The notes: generated by a model from the sequence alone, not told the origin. 64,000 nucleotides of DNA from Anisus vortex (GCA_949126835.1 OX421500.1:15612181-15676180); one strand, 5' to 3'; shown: positions 20,191 to 33,355, counted from the stretch's first letter. Translations and numbers: made by a program.

Positions 20191-23047
20191 GTCTACACAT
20201 TGTTGTTACACACCTCAAAACAATAGCTTTAGGCTGTATTGGTCTACACACTGTTGTTACACACACCAAAACAATAGCTTTAGGCTGTATTGGTCTACAC
20301 ACTGTTGTTACACACACCAAAACAATAGCTTTTGACTGTATTGGTCTACACACACTGTCGTTACACACATCAAAACAATAGCTTTTGACTGTATTGGTCT
20401 ACACAATGTTGTTACACACCTCAAAACAATAGCTTTATGCTGTATTGGTCTACACACTGTTGTTACACACCTCAAAACAATAGCTTTAGGCTGTATTGGT
20501 CTACACACTGTTGTTACACACCTCAAAACAATAGCTTTAGGCTGTATTGGTCTACACACACTGTCGTTACACACATCAAAACAATAGCTTTTGACTGTAT
20601 TGGTCTACACACTGTCGTTACACACACCAAAACACTAGCTTTAGGCTGTAATGGTCTACACACTGTTGTTACACACCTCAAAACAACATTAGCTTTAGGC
20701 TTTATTGGTCTACACACTGTTATTACACACACCAAAACAATAGCTTTAGGCTGTATTGGTCTACACACTGTTGTTATACACACCAAAACAATAGCTTTAG
20801 GCTGTATTGGTCTACACGCTGTTGTTACACACATCAAGACAATAGCTTTAGGCTGTATTGGTCTACACACTGTTGTTGCACACACCAAAACAATAGCTTT
20901 AGGCTGTATTGGTCTACACACTGTTGTTACACACATCAAAACAATAGCTTTAGACTGTATTGGTCTACACACTGTTGTTGCACACACCAAAACAATAGCT
21001 TTAGGCTGTATTGGTCTACACACTGTTGTTACACACATCAAAACAATAGCTTTAGACTGTATTGGTCTACACACTGTTGATACACACATCAAAACAATAG
21101 CTTTTGACTGTATTGGTCTACACACACTGTCGTTACACACATCAAAACAATAGCTTTAGGCTGTATTGGTCTACACACTGTTGTTACACACATAAAAACA
21201 ATAGCTTTTGACTGTATTGGTCTACACACACTGTCGTTACACACCTCAAAACAATAGCTTTAGGCTGTATTGGTCTACACACTGTTGTTACACACCTCAA
21301 AACAATAGCTTTAGGCTGTATTGGTCTACACACACTGTCGTTACACACATCAAAACAATAGCTTTTGACTGTATTGGTCTACACACTGTCGTTACACACA
21401 CCAAAACACTAGCTTTAGGCTGTAATGGTCTACACACTGTTGTTACACACCTCAAAACAACATTAGCTTTAGGCTTTATTGGTCTACACACTGTTATTAC
21501 ACACACCAAAACAATAGCTTTAGGCTGTATTGGTCTACACACTGTTGTTATACACACCAAAACAATAGCTTTAGGCTGTATTGGTCTACACGCTGTTGTT
21601 ACACACATCAAGACAATAGCTTTAGGCTGTATTGGTCTACACACTGTTGTTGCACACACCAAAACAATAGCTTTAGGCTGTATTGGTCTACACACTGTTG
21701 TTACACACATCAAAACAATAGCTTTAGACTGTATTGGTCTACACACTGTTGTTGCACACACCAAAACAATAGCTTTAGGCTGTATTGGTCTACACACTGT
21801 TGTTACACACATCAAAACAATAGCTTTAGACTGTATTGGTCTACACACTGTTGATACACACATCAAAACAATAGCTTTTGACTGTATTGGTCTACACACA
21901 CTGTCGTTACACACATCAAAACAATAGCTTTAGGCTGTATTGGTCTACACACTGTTGTTACACACATAAAAACAATAGCTTTTGACTGTATTGGTCTACA
22001 CACACTGTCGTTACACACCTCAAAACAATAGCTTTAGGCTGTATTGGTCTACACACTGTTGTTACACACCTCAAAACAGTAGCTTTAGGCTTTATTGGTC
22101 TACACACTGTTGTTACACACACCAAAACAATAGCTTTAGGCTGTTTTGGTCTACACACTGTTGTTGCACACATCAAGACAATAGCTTTAGGCTGTATTGG
22201 TCTACACACTGTTGTTGCACACATCAAAACAATAGCTTTTGACTGTATTGGTCTACACACACTGTCGTTACACACATCAAAACAATAGCTTTTGACTGTA
22301 TTGGTCTACACTCTGTTGTTACACACCTCAAAACAATAGCTTTATATTGTATTGGTCTACACACTGTTGTTACACACCTCAAAACAATAGCTTTAGGCTG
22401 TATTGGTCTACACACTGTTGTTACACACCTCAAAACAATAGCTTTAGGCTGTATTGGTCTACACACTGTTGTTACACACCTCAAAACAGTAGCTTTAGGC
22501 TTTATTGGTCTACTCACTGTTGTTACACACACCAAAACAATAGCTTTAGGCTGTATTGGTCTACACACTGTTGTTGCACACACCAAAACAATAGCTTTAG
22601 GCTGTATTGGTCTACACACTGTTGTTACACACCTCAAAACAATAGCTTTAGGCTGTATTGGTCTACACACTGTTGTTACACACATCAAAACAATAGCTTT
22701 AGGCTGTATTGGTCTACACACTGTTGTTGCACACACCAAAACAATAGCTTTAGGCTGTATTGGTCTACACACTGTTGTTACACACCTCAAAACAATAGCT
22801 TTAGGCTGTATTGGTCTACACAATGTTGTTACACACATCAAAACAATAGCTTTAGGCTGTATTGGTCTACACACTGTTGTTACACACACCAAAACAATAG
22901 CTTTAGGCTGTATTGGTCTACACACTGTTGTTACACACATCAAAACAATAGCTTTAGACTGTATTGGTCTACGCACTGTTGTTACACACATCAAAACAAT
23001 AGCTTTAGACTGTATTGGTCTACACACACTGTCGTTACACACATCAA
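20188..23047 (+). repeat. 51-bp satellite, main array (about 55 units)
   Basis: Head-to-tail units starting TTGGTCTACACACTGTTGTT. Most are 51 bp; variants with an extra CA (…CACACACTGTCG) are 53 bp, and one with AACAACATTAGC is longer. Subtypes differ at ACACACC/ACACAT/ACACACAC, TTAGG/TTTGA and ACAC/GCAC. Because 51 is 17 codons and the unit lacks stops in several frames, long frames on both strands (for example 22224-23078 minus) are artefacts. The last unit is cut at ACACATCAAAG near 23047. Confidence 0.97.
20470..22060 (+). repeat. Higher-order duplication within the satellite, 774-bp period
   Basis: The order of unit variants in ~20.5-21.27 kb is repeated in ~21.30-22.04 kb at a constant 774-bp offset, including rare variants (AACACTAGC, TAATGGTC, AACAACATT, ACGCTG, ATCAAGACA, GTTGATACAC, CATAAAAAC). 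Translated stretches of 205 residues are identical between copies. This is a recent unequal exchange of about 15 units. Confidence 0.9.
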
Positions 23048-23785
23048 AGTAAACCACAAACAAAAAGTAAAAGTACAATCACCAAAACAAAGTGATAAAA
23101 CGAAACAGAAGAAAGTTGAACTTAAATTTAAGTTCCAGACTTGCAATGAATACTAACAAGAAAGTGTGTTAGGGAAGGTAATCTTAAGAAAAGAGGTGGG
23201 AGAAACATTTTCAATGAGAAGCTTTGATCCAGGTAGATGACGTCACAGCTTGCTGTCTAGAGATCACCTTCGGCAATTAACTGGGGAACAGAATAAAGGG
23301 AAACGAGGCGATAATCTTCTGCCCGAGTAGGGAAACTTGTCTGTCTGTCTGCATTTGTGCTTTGTTGCCTACTGTCTGAGCTTACTCCGTAGATAAGGGC
23401 GTGAAGGTGGGTCTGTTCATTGTCTGACTTCCGCAGAAAAAAAAAATAACATTAAAACAAAGGTGCATGAAATCTACAGCACTGTAAATTTTGTTATCGT
23501 TAAAGAAAAGATTTCCAGTTTTGTGCTTTACATGTCAGGGTAACCTTTGAGCTTGCATAACAATGAACAGTCCACACCCCACCCTTCTTGGTGAGGTTGA
23601 GATAATTGCTAGACAAGTTTATCACAAAATGTGTAATATTTTTCATAATTTTTTGTTTACTTTTCAAATCAAAATGGTAAAATTTCACATACTATTTTAA
23701 TGATATAACTTGTAGAAAAGTGCCATCGGAAAAACTTACCCTCAAAAAGGGCGCAGGAGAACAAAATGTTTTGGGAACCCCTATG
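23048..23785. other. Non-repetitive intergenic stretch
   Basis: No coding region or repeat recognised. It contains a TGACGTCAC motif near 23239. Confidence 0.45.
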
Positions 23786-24064
23786 GGGTACGGTGGCCGA
23801 ACGGCAGAGCGTTCGACTGGCGATCCGAAGGTTCTGGACTCGAATTCTGGTGCAGGCTAGGATTTTTTCCCGGGCTTGAGGATGCCCTAAATCTACCCAT
23901 CTCTTATACCTTATACCCTTATACGACTTATACCTGACACTAGTTGGGGTAAAGTAAAGGCGGCTGGGCAATGTGCTGGCCACTCATCCCCTCGTATACT
24001 GTGGCCACAGAAACTGGTGAACGCTGCATCACCAGCCCTATGATCAGTTAGGTCCGAATGGTAC
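23786..24064 (+). mobile_element. SINE-B copy, near full length
   Basis: A tRNA-like head with A box GTGGCCGAACGG and a B-box region GGACTCGAATTCTGG; then GTGCAGGCTAGG, a body with ACCTGACACTAGTTGGGGTA, and a 3' part with TGGCCACAGAAACTGGTGAA and GATCAGTTAGGTCCGAATGG. At least seven other copies are in this window, mainly at 49-61 kb. The head resembles a Ser/Leu-type tRNA 5' half. Confidence 0.85.
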
Positions 24065-24149
24065 ATTTCTTCTGCAAGGTTGTGGAGTTTCAAGAGGTAT
24101 AATTGTCTAGCAGCAAGATTGGATATTATAATAATCTTCATCAATGGCA

Positions 24150-24500
24150 TCCTTCCGTCTCGCGAGACGATGGTGCATCACCGTGATTCGAGGTTGCACT
24201 TCCACGTGTGGCTGAGCAGGCCTATCCTTGAGTGACAGTCTTTTTTACAGCCTTTACACACGTGTTCCGTGGATCCTATTTTCTCCGCTTTTCTTTTAGC
24301 CCTTTTATTTATGCTCTCCTCCTTTATATTTTCCTCTGCCATTTTAACCCCCTCCCTGACAGCAGTGCGCCAGGTCGACCGATCCTCTGCCTTCTCCTCC
24401 CAGTCACTTGTAGTTATTCTGGCTGCTTTCATGTCCCTCATGCAGACATCTTTATAGCGGAGGCGTGGGCGACCTGTTTTCCTCTTCCCAGATGCCAATT
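24150..24500 (-). mobile_element. Zinc-finger LINE 3' fragment, copy 2
   Basis: The minus strand encodes LASGKRKTGRPRLRYKDVC, DWEEKAEDRSTWR and the finger CKGCKKDCHSRIGLLSHTWKC. The 3' end has the GTCTCGCGAGAC palindrome followed by GATGCCATTGATGAAG. It covers the same segment as copies at 8985 and 38803. The frame is open, but truncated relative to any full-length LINE. Confidence 0.82.
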
Positions 24501-26570
24501 CAGTATTTGTCAGTAATATAGTCTAGAGTCTAGATTCATGTTGGGAAGCTATTCGAACGGTGTACTCATAAAAATTCTATAAGGATGTACACGCTTCAGT
24601 ATTGATCTTGCAAAGGTTAGATCTGCTGTGGCAATACAGTTGACACATATTTTTTTTGTACAGACTCTTCCCAAAATACATTTTGTTAAATGACAAAAGA
24701 AAAGTGTTTTAAATTTTCAATACATTTGTCTAAAATTATGATACTTTCAATCTCCCTCTCTTGGCTACCGCACAGGAAATCATTAAAGTGTAACGGATGG
24801 ACTAACTAGCTTTGACTGCCATACTAATATGCAGCGACATAGAGTTTTTAGGCCTAGTCTACTAATCTAACAGGGAGAACTGTAAGCCTGTAAGGCTCAT
24901 AGGTCTATATTTGTAAGTGTCTCTGGTGAAAAAATAATTTAAAAAAAGATCCTAAATGCTATCAAAAATAATTAGGCCCTATATTACAACTAGATGCTTC
25001 CTTGCATTTTTAACAAAATGTTCACATACAAAGAATACCAAAATGAAGGGCTCCCAGTGCCAATAGAGATTGTAGGAGGGTTTGGGGCATATTCTCTTAG
25101 CTTCATAGCAACAATTAAATAAATAGTTGCGTAATTGCCGATTTAATTAAAAATTTTAATATTCACGGGCCCCCTAATCTCCTATGGGCCCTGGTACGGC
25201 GTACCGGCTGTATCCCCCTCTCGTGGGCCTGCTTTTGAGTGTCCAATTTAATGTTGGTAGGCCTAAAGTTTTTCTCAACATTCATCTATTCGGTTAAGTT
25301 ACTGACAATTTTAGCGTATGATCGGCAGAGCCCACACAAGCCCATGTAGCACCCCAGGACAAAAGTTTCAGCAACACCCCCTTGCATGCTGTAACTGCTT
25401 TGTTTAGTGCTATTTTTAGACTGTGTTTGCCGTCCCTAGAAGTGTCACCCCCGGGCATTTGCCCACTCTCTCCCCCCCCCCCCTTCTATGTGATGGCACT
25501 GATCATTTATCGCGACATGCGTTTCAACTGAAACCCATATCTTCATAAGCCATCTCTGTCAGAACAAAGCTAAATATCTATTTTCTTTTTGGAATCAGTA
25601 GCATAATAAAAAGAAAATAAATACTTGTTGATAACCTCAATATTCGTAAGAGAAAAAGATATCAGTTTTGCAAAGGGGAAACAACTTGTCAGTTAAAATG
25701 ACAAACTGTTTAATTTTCCATGATAAGCTCCCTTCCCACGTCAGCTTGTAACCTTTGGAGGGAAAGGTCGGTCGACGAGGGAGTTGTGTATCTTGACAAA
25801 ATAAACCAACAGAGATAAATGTAGGATATAGAAAGACAGCTGTATGGACACTGACCACTGCTGGACAACGGAGAAACGAAGAGATATCGGACAATACTAT
25901 CAGAACTCAAGTTGTAGAAACATTTTTGAAAGAATAAAAATTATAAGCGAAATGTCATTTTAAGTGTACTGTGATGCATGAATAAAGGTTGTGATAAGAT
26001 CAAAGAACATTTAAAAAATACATTGTAGTTCGGTAAAGTTGGAACTTTAATCGAAGGTTAAAATGAACAATCGTAGGCTTATATATAAATATTGTTATAG
26101 CTGTATAGCATGTAATAATAATCTCTATATTGTATTTGAAATTATCCTGCTAGTTCATGCAGTGTTATTTTTTTGCGTTTAATTTTAGTGTAGAGAATAA
26201 TTGCGTTGATAATTATTTATCATGACGTATAAGCAACAACATTTGTCTCATAGTCTTTATAACTTTCTAATACGCATTTTCTTTTGCATTCGAAAAAGTT
26301 CGGGAAAATCCATTCTAGTACTTTCTGCATCAAAATCTAGCCTATATAATACATTCATTTGTGCAGTTAGAGTTGCTGTTGATTTTTGCTTAGCAACAAG
26401 AATGCTGCTTATTATTAACCAGGGAAGTTGAATGTTAATTATTGAACATAAGTTCATGTATTGAATTCTTCTTTAAACATTCATCGAGTGGCTTGAGTGT
26501 ATTATTTGATAATGAACAAGAGTATAGACAGAGAATATAAGACCCGGATTAGCAACAATATAATATATAT
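24501..26570. other. Intergenic, no supported gene
   Basis: AT-rich with a poly-C tract near 25476. Short open frames (25637-25910 minus, 26222-26431 plus) have no recognisable domain, splice context or codon signal. Confidence 0.45.
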
Positions 26571-26576
26571 ATGTAC

Positions 26577-26631
<55 letters not shown>

Positions 26632-26650
26632 CCTATATATATATATAAAT
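26577..26650. repeat. (TA)n microsatellite
   Basis: Near-perfect alternating TA run of about 50 bp, interrupted by GGCC, then resuming. Confidence 0.97.
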
Positions 26651-28891
26651 GTATAGATTTAAAATGTCTAAACAGACAAGATGTATCGTTAGAAACTACA
26701 CCAAACACTAAGATTAAATACAAACTATCAACTCCATTCTACAATGCTCAATTTGTACACACTGCCCCCCCCCCCCCTCTCCTACACCGCACGCACGGCA
26801 TAGCACAATCCGCAAACACACACAACACAAATTCTTCTATCTCCTGACAGGTATGAGCAGCTGGTTCAAGGCTAAGCTAATACCCATTATTCCAGATCTA
26901 GCACCTAGACCAGTTTAGTTCCTACCTATAGTCTAGTTTAAAGACTAACCCCAGTGACAAATTGTGTTTATGGCTTTTACTCTACAACAATTTTTTTTTA
27001 AACGTCATACGTATTCAACATAGAATCCAGTTCTACAAAAGTTTATATCGGATTTTTCCATCTTATTTTTTACTACTGTATGTGCAGTTGTGTTGTTTTA
27101 ACCCTAGATCTTGTTTTCTTTTTTCAACCAACGTTCCGCTAACCTGCCAGATTAAATCCTCCAGGCACACAAATTCACACAAATGCATTTCAACAGAAAT
27201 ACAAATATTGGTTTTAAAATCTCCTGATGTATAAAATGATTAGATTTATGTGATGTTACAACTTTAGTCTGAGTAACACATTGAAAGAAAAACAGATTTG
27301 TATAACCATTATATGGGATTAGGATATTTTGTATGTTCTTATATTCAAATTCCCTTAGAATTTGTGGAAATTCTGAAGAAAGAGAAAATATTATAAATGT
27401 AACGGTAAATTTTTATGATTGTGTTTTTTTAAAGTTGCATGCAGGATAGAGTATGCATGATATGAAATATAATGTTAGATATTTCTTGTTGAACTCCGAG
27501 GCCAGGTGCGTCACTGGTGACACCACCATGTTCAAAAACGTACAATTGATGATTAAACAGTTAAGCCATTATGAGTTATCATTATTATATTTTTTCACCT
27601 ACGTCGTATGACATTTTATGACTGACCTATTTCGAATTACTAACACAATTGGTCACTTACGAACAACTTGCTTAAAAGCCCTGCAACGGTGAATGACGTA
27701 CAGTAAATAAATCAATAGTAAATTTATTAGGAATCGGCTCCAGCGTCCAATTATCAATAACTAACGGAATATCACAAAGAATAATTAACCAATGATGATC
27801 TGCAATTAATGACAGATCTATATGATAAACGATGAATGTCCATTAGTAAACAGCCATTAATATTATGAACATAATATAGCAACTTAAACTTGAATCATCC
27901 TATAGGTATACCGATTTTTCTTTTAAACCATTTTAAGAACTATTAGAAATGACCAAGTGGCCAGATCAATAAATATATGTGCAAACAAAGAATGACCAAC
28001 GCAGATGTGGTCTTGTTAAGGTTGACTATGGATTTAGGGCGCTGTAGACAAGGGCCAAAATTTAAGATTACACATTTATTATCATTTTTTTAAAATTAAA
28101 ACACACCCTATCAAAGTCAACCGGAGAGGGGGGATAGGGTTTGTATTATAGGATAAAATATTCATTCTCATCAAACTATAAATTGTTGGTCTTGTAAAAT
28201 TTAATTTAGTTCTTATCTACTCTACACGGGAATGACTAATCTAGAGTAATCTAAACACGCTTTGAATCCTACAGAAAATACGTGAAAGTTTTTTGTTTTT
28301 GTTCTTAAATTGACTTTTCTTTTCGTTAGCTAAAATCTTTTTATTTTATATTCTCCATATTATAATATTTTATTTTTTACACGCCGTATGATGGTGAGTT
28401 ATATCCCTTGGACATGTGTGCAAACCTCATTAGCAATATTTCACCAAGATTTAACTTCCCCCTTGGCGACCTCGGTGCGTCCGACAGCTACATCTCAACC
28501 ACACACCCACCCCCTCCCATTACGAGATTTAAACTAGTGGACTTGGCTGTGTGGGCTGTGGGGGAAAGTCTTGGGCAGACATGATGTAAACAGATGTTTC
28601 AGTCAGGAAGTTTCGCTGAACATTTCCGATGATGAATCGACTACTTTGGCTGGGTTAGTTACATTTTGGTAGAATAGATTGTCAGGCGATTCGTTCAAAG
28701 ACTGTAAACATCTAAAAGTGTTAATAATGTAGCCCTTTTACTTGCTTATTTTCGTGGTGAAAGTCTTTTACTCGAGATGTAATGTTTTACTCCATGTTCA
28801 TAATAGGAATCATAATACAGGAAAACACCTGATTATAATAGCTTCGACTTGTTCATTAAAATTTTAAATAATTTTTATTTCGACACACGGT
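26651..28891. other. Intergenic, no recognisable feature
   Basis: AT-rich; a poly-C tract near 26766 is the only simple feature. No gene, RNA gene or known repeat seen. Confidence 0.45.
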
Positions 28892-29142
28892 AAAAGTAAG
28901 TAAAAGACCCTTCGGACTAAACTGACCATAGGGCTGGGGAAGCAACGTTCAACAGTTTCTGTGGCCACGGTATACTAGAGGATGTGTGGCCAGCAAAATA
29001 CCCAGCCGCCTTTAATTCACCCCAACTAATGTCAGGTACCCGTCAGAGCTGGATAGACTCAGAGACACCCTCAAGTCCCGGAGAAAGTCCTAGCCTCCGC
29101 CAAGATTCGAACCCAAAACCTTCGGATCGCCCAGCGTGACCC
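28892..29142 (-). mobile_element. SINE-B copy (minus strand)
   Basis: Reverse-complement match to 23786-24064: TTCGGACTAAACTGACCATA, CCCCAACTAATGTCAGGTAC and a GATTCGAACCC B box near the high-coordinate end. The outer part of the tRNA-like head has diverged. Confidence 0.82.
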
Positions 29143-29649
29143 ATTTAGACATTAGGGCGTCACGTTTAATTGGTTTTCAAAATTCGCTGGTTAAAGTCGA
29201 CGTGTCTGGAACACTCTACTAGCCACACGATCATCGTATACGAAATGCCAAATGAAAGGAGTGAAATAAGCTTTCATGAGCTCTATTTGTAGTCTATGTT
29301 AAAATGTAGCAGGAGGAAACCGTATACTAATTTAGACAGACATTATATAAAACAGATACATGTCTGCTTATCATCCTACATTAAATTAATTCCAGGTCTA
29401 TTAATGCATTTTAACAGATGAAATTCAACAAACAGCTAACTAAACAGTACGGTAAACGTATTCCCTATTAACGCAATAAGTAAAATAAACCTTTTAAACA
29501 AAACCTTAAAATTGATAAACTAAATGATACCTCACTGTCTTAGAGACTTTCACTTATGTATGTTCGTGTGGCCGATGAAATATACTTGATCTGGGAAAAT
29601 AAAAAAATTTTTATTGTTAAACTTTTAACGTAATTATTATCGTATAGTA

Positions 29650-30015
29650 AAGACAGATAGATTGACTATAGATTGATAGCTTGATTGGGGGATATATTGA
29701 CAGATTGATAGAAAGATAGATAGAAAGATAGATTGATTGGTTGGCGGATGGATGGATGAATAGAAAGATACGTGATAGATATAATATTGATATATTGATT
29801 GATAGATTGAGTGGGTGATAAATTGATAGATTGATATAAAGCTGGATAGAGAGATTAGTTCATTGATTGTTTGATGGATGGAGGAATTGATAGATAGATT
29901 CGTTGATTGATGGATTGAAAGATAGTTTGATAGATAAATAGATATATTGATAGATAGATAAATAGATATAAAGATTGATAGATTGATTGGTAGATTGATT
30001 GATAGATAGAGTGGG
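29650..30015. repeat. GATA/GATT-type microsatellite region
   Basis: Irregular mix of GATAGATA and GATTGATT tetranucleotides. An apparent protein on the minus strand (SINQSTNQSINL...) is translated repeat. Confidence 0.92.
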
Positions 30016-31717
30016 AGAGAGAATTAGAGAGATATATAGCACACAGTCATACATACAGAAAGAAAGACACACCCTCACGCCTACTATTTATATAATCCTG
30101 TAATTTTCTCGAACAGTCTATTCTCACACTCCCCACCCCCTTCCCCTCTTTCCTCAATTTGTGTGACCACTCGGGCACAATATTCTCACATACACACACA
30201 CATTGTCATATATCAAAAGCCAGTCGATTCCATGAAACATCCAAGGAGACCCTTGTCCCGATGGTGTATTAGCCAAAATACATACTTCTCTTAACTCCTT
30301 AATTTGTTGTTATTTATGTACATAAGCAAAACGCTCAACCTTCTGCCCCGTCACCAACAGGTGCACGCTAAAGTGCGTGCATCTAAATATAATTCTCTCG
30401 AGACTTGGACCAAACTTTTCTAAGCCCAGAAGCCCCCGTAGTCTCATATTATCGCCCCCTTTTTCATATATTTCTCACGATACGTCACCGATTTTTGCGT
30501 ACGTACGTCATCATGCGTCAACGTGGAATAATGCTCGTGCTTTTAATTAACTCCTGGCGGAAGTGACCTCTCGAGTACCACTTCCGGTACTTACACCAAG
30601 TGGCCAGATTTTCATCTATTTCGTTTGTATGTTTCGTTTCAAAAATGTATTCCAGTAAAGAAACTAATGATAGAACTAATAAGTACAATTGGCATCTAAT
30701 TAAAATGTATAGCTTTGGACATAATATGTCGGAATGCAGATATGGAAGTAAGATATACAAAAACGCCTATTATGTTTAGAGCAGGGCTTAATCATCACGT
30801 AAAGTCCTGTTTATTAACTTTTAGGGGTCGTGCAAATTGCGGCTAAGTTCCCGTAGAAATCAGTTGAAATTGGGCTCCGTGAATGTTTATGAGGTTGAAT
30901 GAATCTACTGTGATTAAAAAGAAGTAAAGTATCTTCTTTGTGACCGTTTAGGATCGTTGGTTTCTTTGTTGGCGACAGTCTTGTGGGATTGTATGGATAG
31001 CACAATGTTTATCCGCATTTAAGCAAATATATCTCAACCCATGTCATATGTCTGAACAGTGTATGAATGCTTCAAGATATGAAGAGTGTACTTTTAGGTT
31101 AAGGATTGACTCATACATGTCTAAAATATGTGTATGAAGTTCAGAGAGATATAGTTCATGTATGTCTGAATCATAAGATCAGTGCCGGCCCTACGGTTGC
31201 TTGCGCCCTTTTTTATAATAGTTATAAATATTAAACAGGGCAAAATAATTAAAAAAAATATAGCAGTGAGTTGTTTTTTATCAAGGCTGTTTTAACATGG
31301 TGCCCGGGGGCAAACTGCCAATTTGTTACTTACCTTTCTTTTATTTCTCTTGACCTCCCTGTTAGAGTTTTTTCGTGTTATATTTTCTTCTTTTTGCACA
31401 GCGCACATCTCTCATAACTCCAACTATCCGCAAATTTCATTGAAACTTTTTTTTTTTGTTTTATGTATGTTGCTTTCACAGATAATTAGTATTTTAAAAA
31501 AAATCTTTTTTTCTTTTTTTTAGCCAAAATCTACATTAGAAAAAACAAAACAAAAATGCAGTTGACGGGATAACACAACAAAAATCTAAAATAATTTTTC
31601 ATTTCTTAAAAATCTTGAAGTATAAAATAAACCAACTTTTACTAGCGCTCACAATGAGAATGTGCAGCCAACGCTGCATATTTTGACATTTTGTTTTTGC
31701 CAGATATACTTTTAGAC
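30016..31717. other. Intergenic, no supported gene
   Basis: No coding region recognised. CAGTGCCGGCCC at 31181 resembles a hAT terminus but has no partner end. A paired GGCGGAAGTGACC / CACTTCCGGTAC cluster lies at 30556-30594 and contains ETS-like cores. Confidence 0.4.
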
Positions 31718-31935
31718 CAGTGTTTTTTTTTTGTAAAAAAAAAAAAAGGTCCCGGAACTCCTATAAAAAGGTCCCGGAACTCCTATAAAAAGGTCCCGGA
31801 ACTCCTATAAGAAGGTCCCGGAACTCCTATTTATGTCCGTCGTGTCAAAAAGAGAAATAACACTGAAATTAGTAGTCTATGGAAAAAAGGTACCGGTACG
31901 CCGTACCGGTGCGTACCGGCACAAAAAAAGCACTG
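31718..31935. mobile_element. hAT-like MITE (218 bp) with an internal 22-bp VNTR
   Basis: Ends CAGTGTTTTTTTTTTG and CAAAAAAAGCACTG are inverted. Direct repeats CTTTTAGAC flank both sides (31709-31717 and 31936-31944), 9 bp where hAT normally gives 8. Inside, GGTCCCGGAACTCCTATAAA repeats four times at 22-bp spacing, followed by a palindromic GGTACCGGTACGCCGTACCG block. Confidence 0.75.
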
Positions 31936-32703
31936 CTTTTAGACATCAAATACCTAAACAGGTATACTTTGATAGTTGTTCTTAGACACCTATACCTTTG
32001 CTAATGTTATACTTTGATATGTCTACTCTGACAGCTATACATTTACAGATTTACTTTGACAAGTATTTTGACGGAAGTTGTTTTTTTTTTAAACGGCCAA
32101 CATTTACAGCCATACTTAGATGGATATGATATCAGAAGTATCAGTAGAGAAGTGATACCATGACTAAAAAACTTTGAAAAAAAAAGCCTCATATACATAA
32201 AGGAGGGCATGTTAATGGCGATAGTGTCTAATCGTTCCTCCCAATGTCTCTTGAATTTCTATCCAGAGTAGTGTATGTTTACAATTGCTCGTATTAATTG
32301 CAATGTTTGTAGTTGAATTGTATTATACAATGGATTATAATCTTGCATTCATATGTACGCTCTAAATTGATATAGATCTATCTACTTTACTTGTGAATGT
32401 TATTTTTATCTGCAACGTCATTAAAATTCAATATGAACAATAATGATCATAAAGAGATTTTCATTTTTCTTAAGTGGAATGAAAAGTAATTGAATTAATA
32501 CACAGCGTGTATTAGTAACGGTGGAAACACTTAGCTATGTATGCTGGGTAATTTCACCAGGAGGGGTGTTACTGTTGTAATGACATAGAGTATTGTAGGA
32601 ATGGAATGCCATCATAAACCCATTGAAACTCAATCAGTAGCTTAGAGTCAAACTAGACAGCTATTATGTGCCTAGCATTTATCTTCTAAGACGTTTTGTC
32701 TTC

Positions 32704-32733
32704 TCTCTCTCTCTTTCTCACTCTCTCTTTCTC

Positions 32734-32764
<31 letters not shown>

Positions 32765-32775
32765 TTCTCCCTCTC
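32704..32775. repeat. (CT)n microsatellite
   Basis: CT dinucleotide run with occasional TTT interruptions. Confidence 0.92.
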
Positions 32776-32943
32776 TCACTTGAGTGCTTGATTGTCAAGA
32801 CCAGCTGCTTTCAGCATTCTAAGCTGTTGTTGCTGTTGTAGAGTTGCTGTATCGGTATAGTTGTTGGATAGAGAGACGGAATAATGAAAGGCTTTTAGAG
32901 AGAAAGACCCGAACAGAGAGATGTTGGAAAAAGGAGAAGGATC

Positions 32944-32975
<32 letters not shown>

Positions 32976-33355
32976 GATGGAGAGAGATACAGACCGACAA
33001 AGCTTTGGATAACAAAAAAGTGCAAACGAAAAGATTGAAATAGATAAAGAAATACGTAAGCAGATAATAAGAGACGTCTTGCTAGGAAATATATAATTTT
33101 ATCCATTGAGTGAGAGAGAGAGAAGGTAAAAGTTTAATGCGAGAATGTGAAAGTATATATAGAGAATGTAAAAGTATTATATTTAGAGATAGTGTATGAA
33201 ATTACATATAGAGAGAGAGATCCTGAAAGAGAGACAAATGAACAGAGATGGAAGGAAAGTGTGCTGAGAGAATTAGCTAAGAAAGTGAGAGAGAAAGAAT
33301 AATTGGGTGAGGGGTAGAGAGAGAGATAGAGAGAAGGAAGGTCGAAGTGAAGAAG
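32944..33355. repeat. (GA)n-rich region
   Basis: GAGAGA runs separated by AT-rich spacers. With the (CT)n block at 32704-32775 it forms opposite-strand purine tracts that could pair. Open frames on both strands here are low complexity. Confidence 0.85.

Noticed and set aside
20051..23156. Long open frames of 200-284 residues on both strands
   Set aside because: They are translations of the 51-bp satellite (17 codons, no stops) and occur in parallel in several frames; no start, splice or domain evidence.
25054..25497. Possible hAT element between CAGTGCCAATAGAG and (reverse) CAGTGCCATCACATAG
   Set aside because: The ends resemble hAT termini, but the flanking octamers (AGGGCTCC versus ATCATTTA) do not match, and similarity beyond CAGTGCCA is weak.
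31181..31320. CAGTGCCGGCCC hAT-like end
   Set aside because: No matching opposite end or target duplication found; mentioned only as a solo motif.
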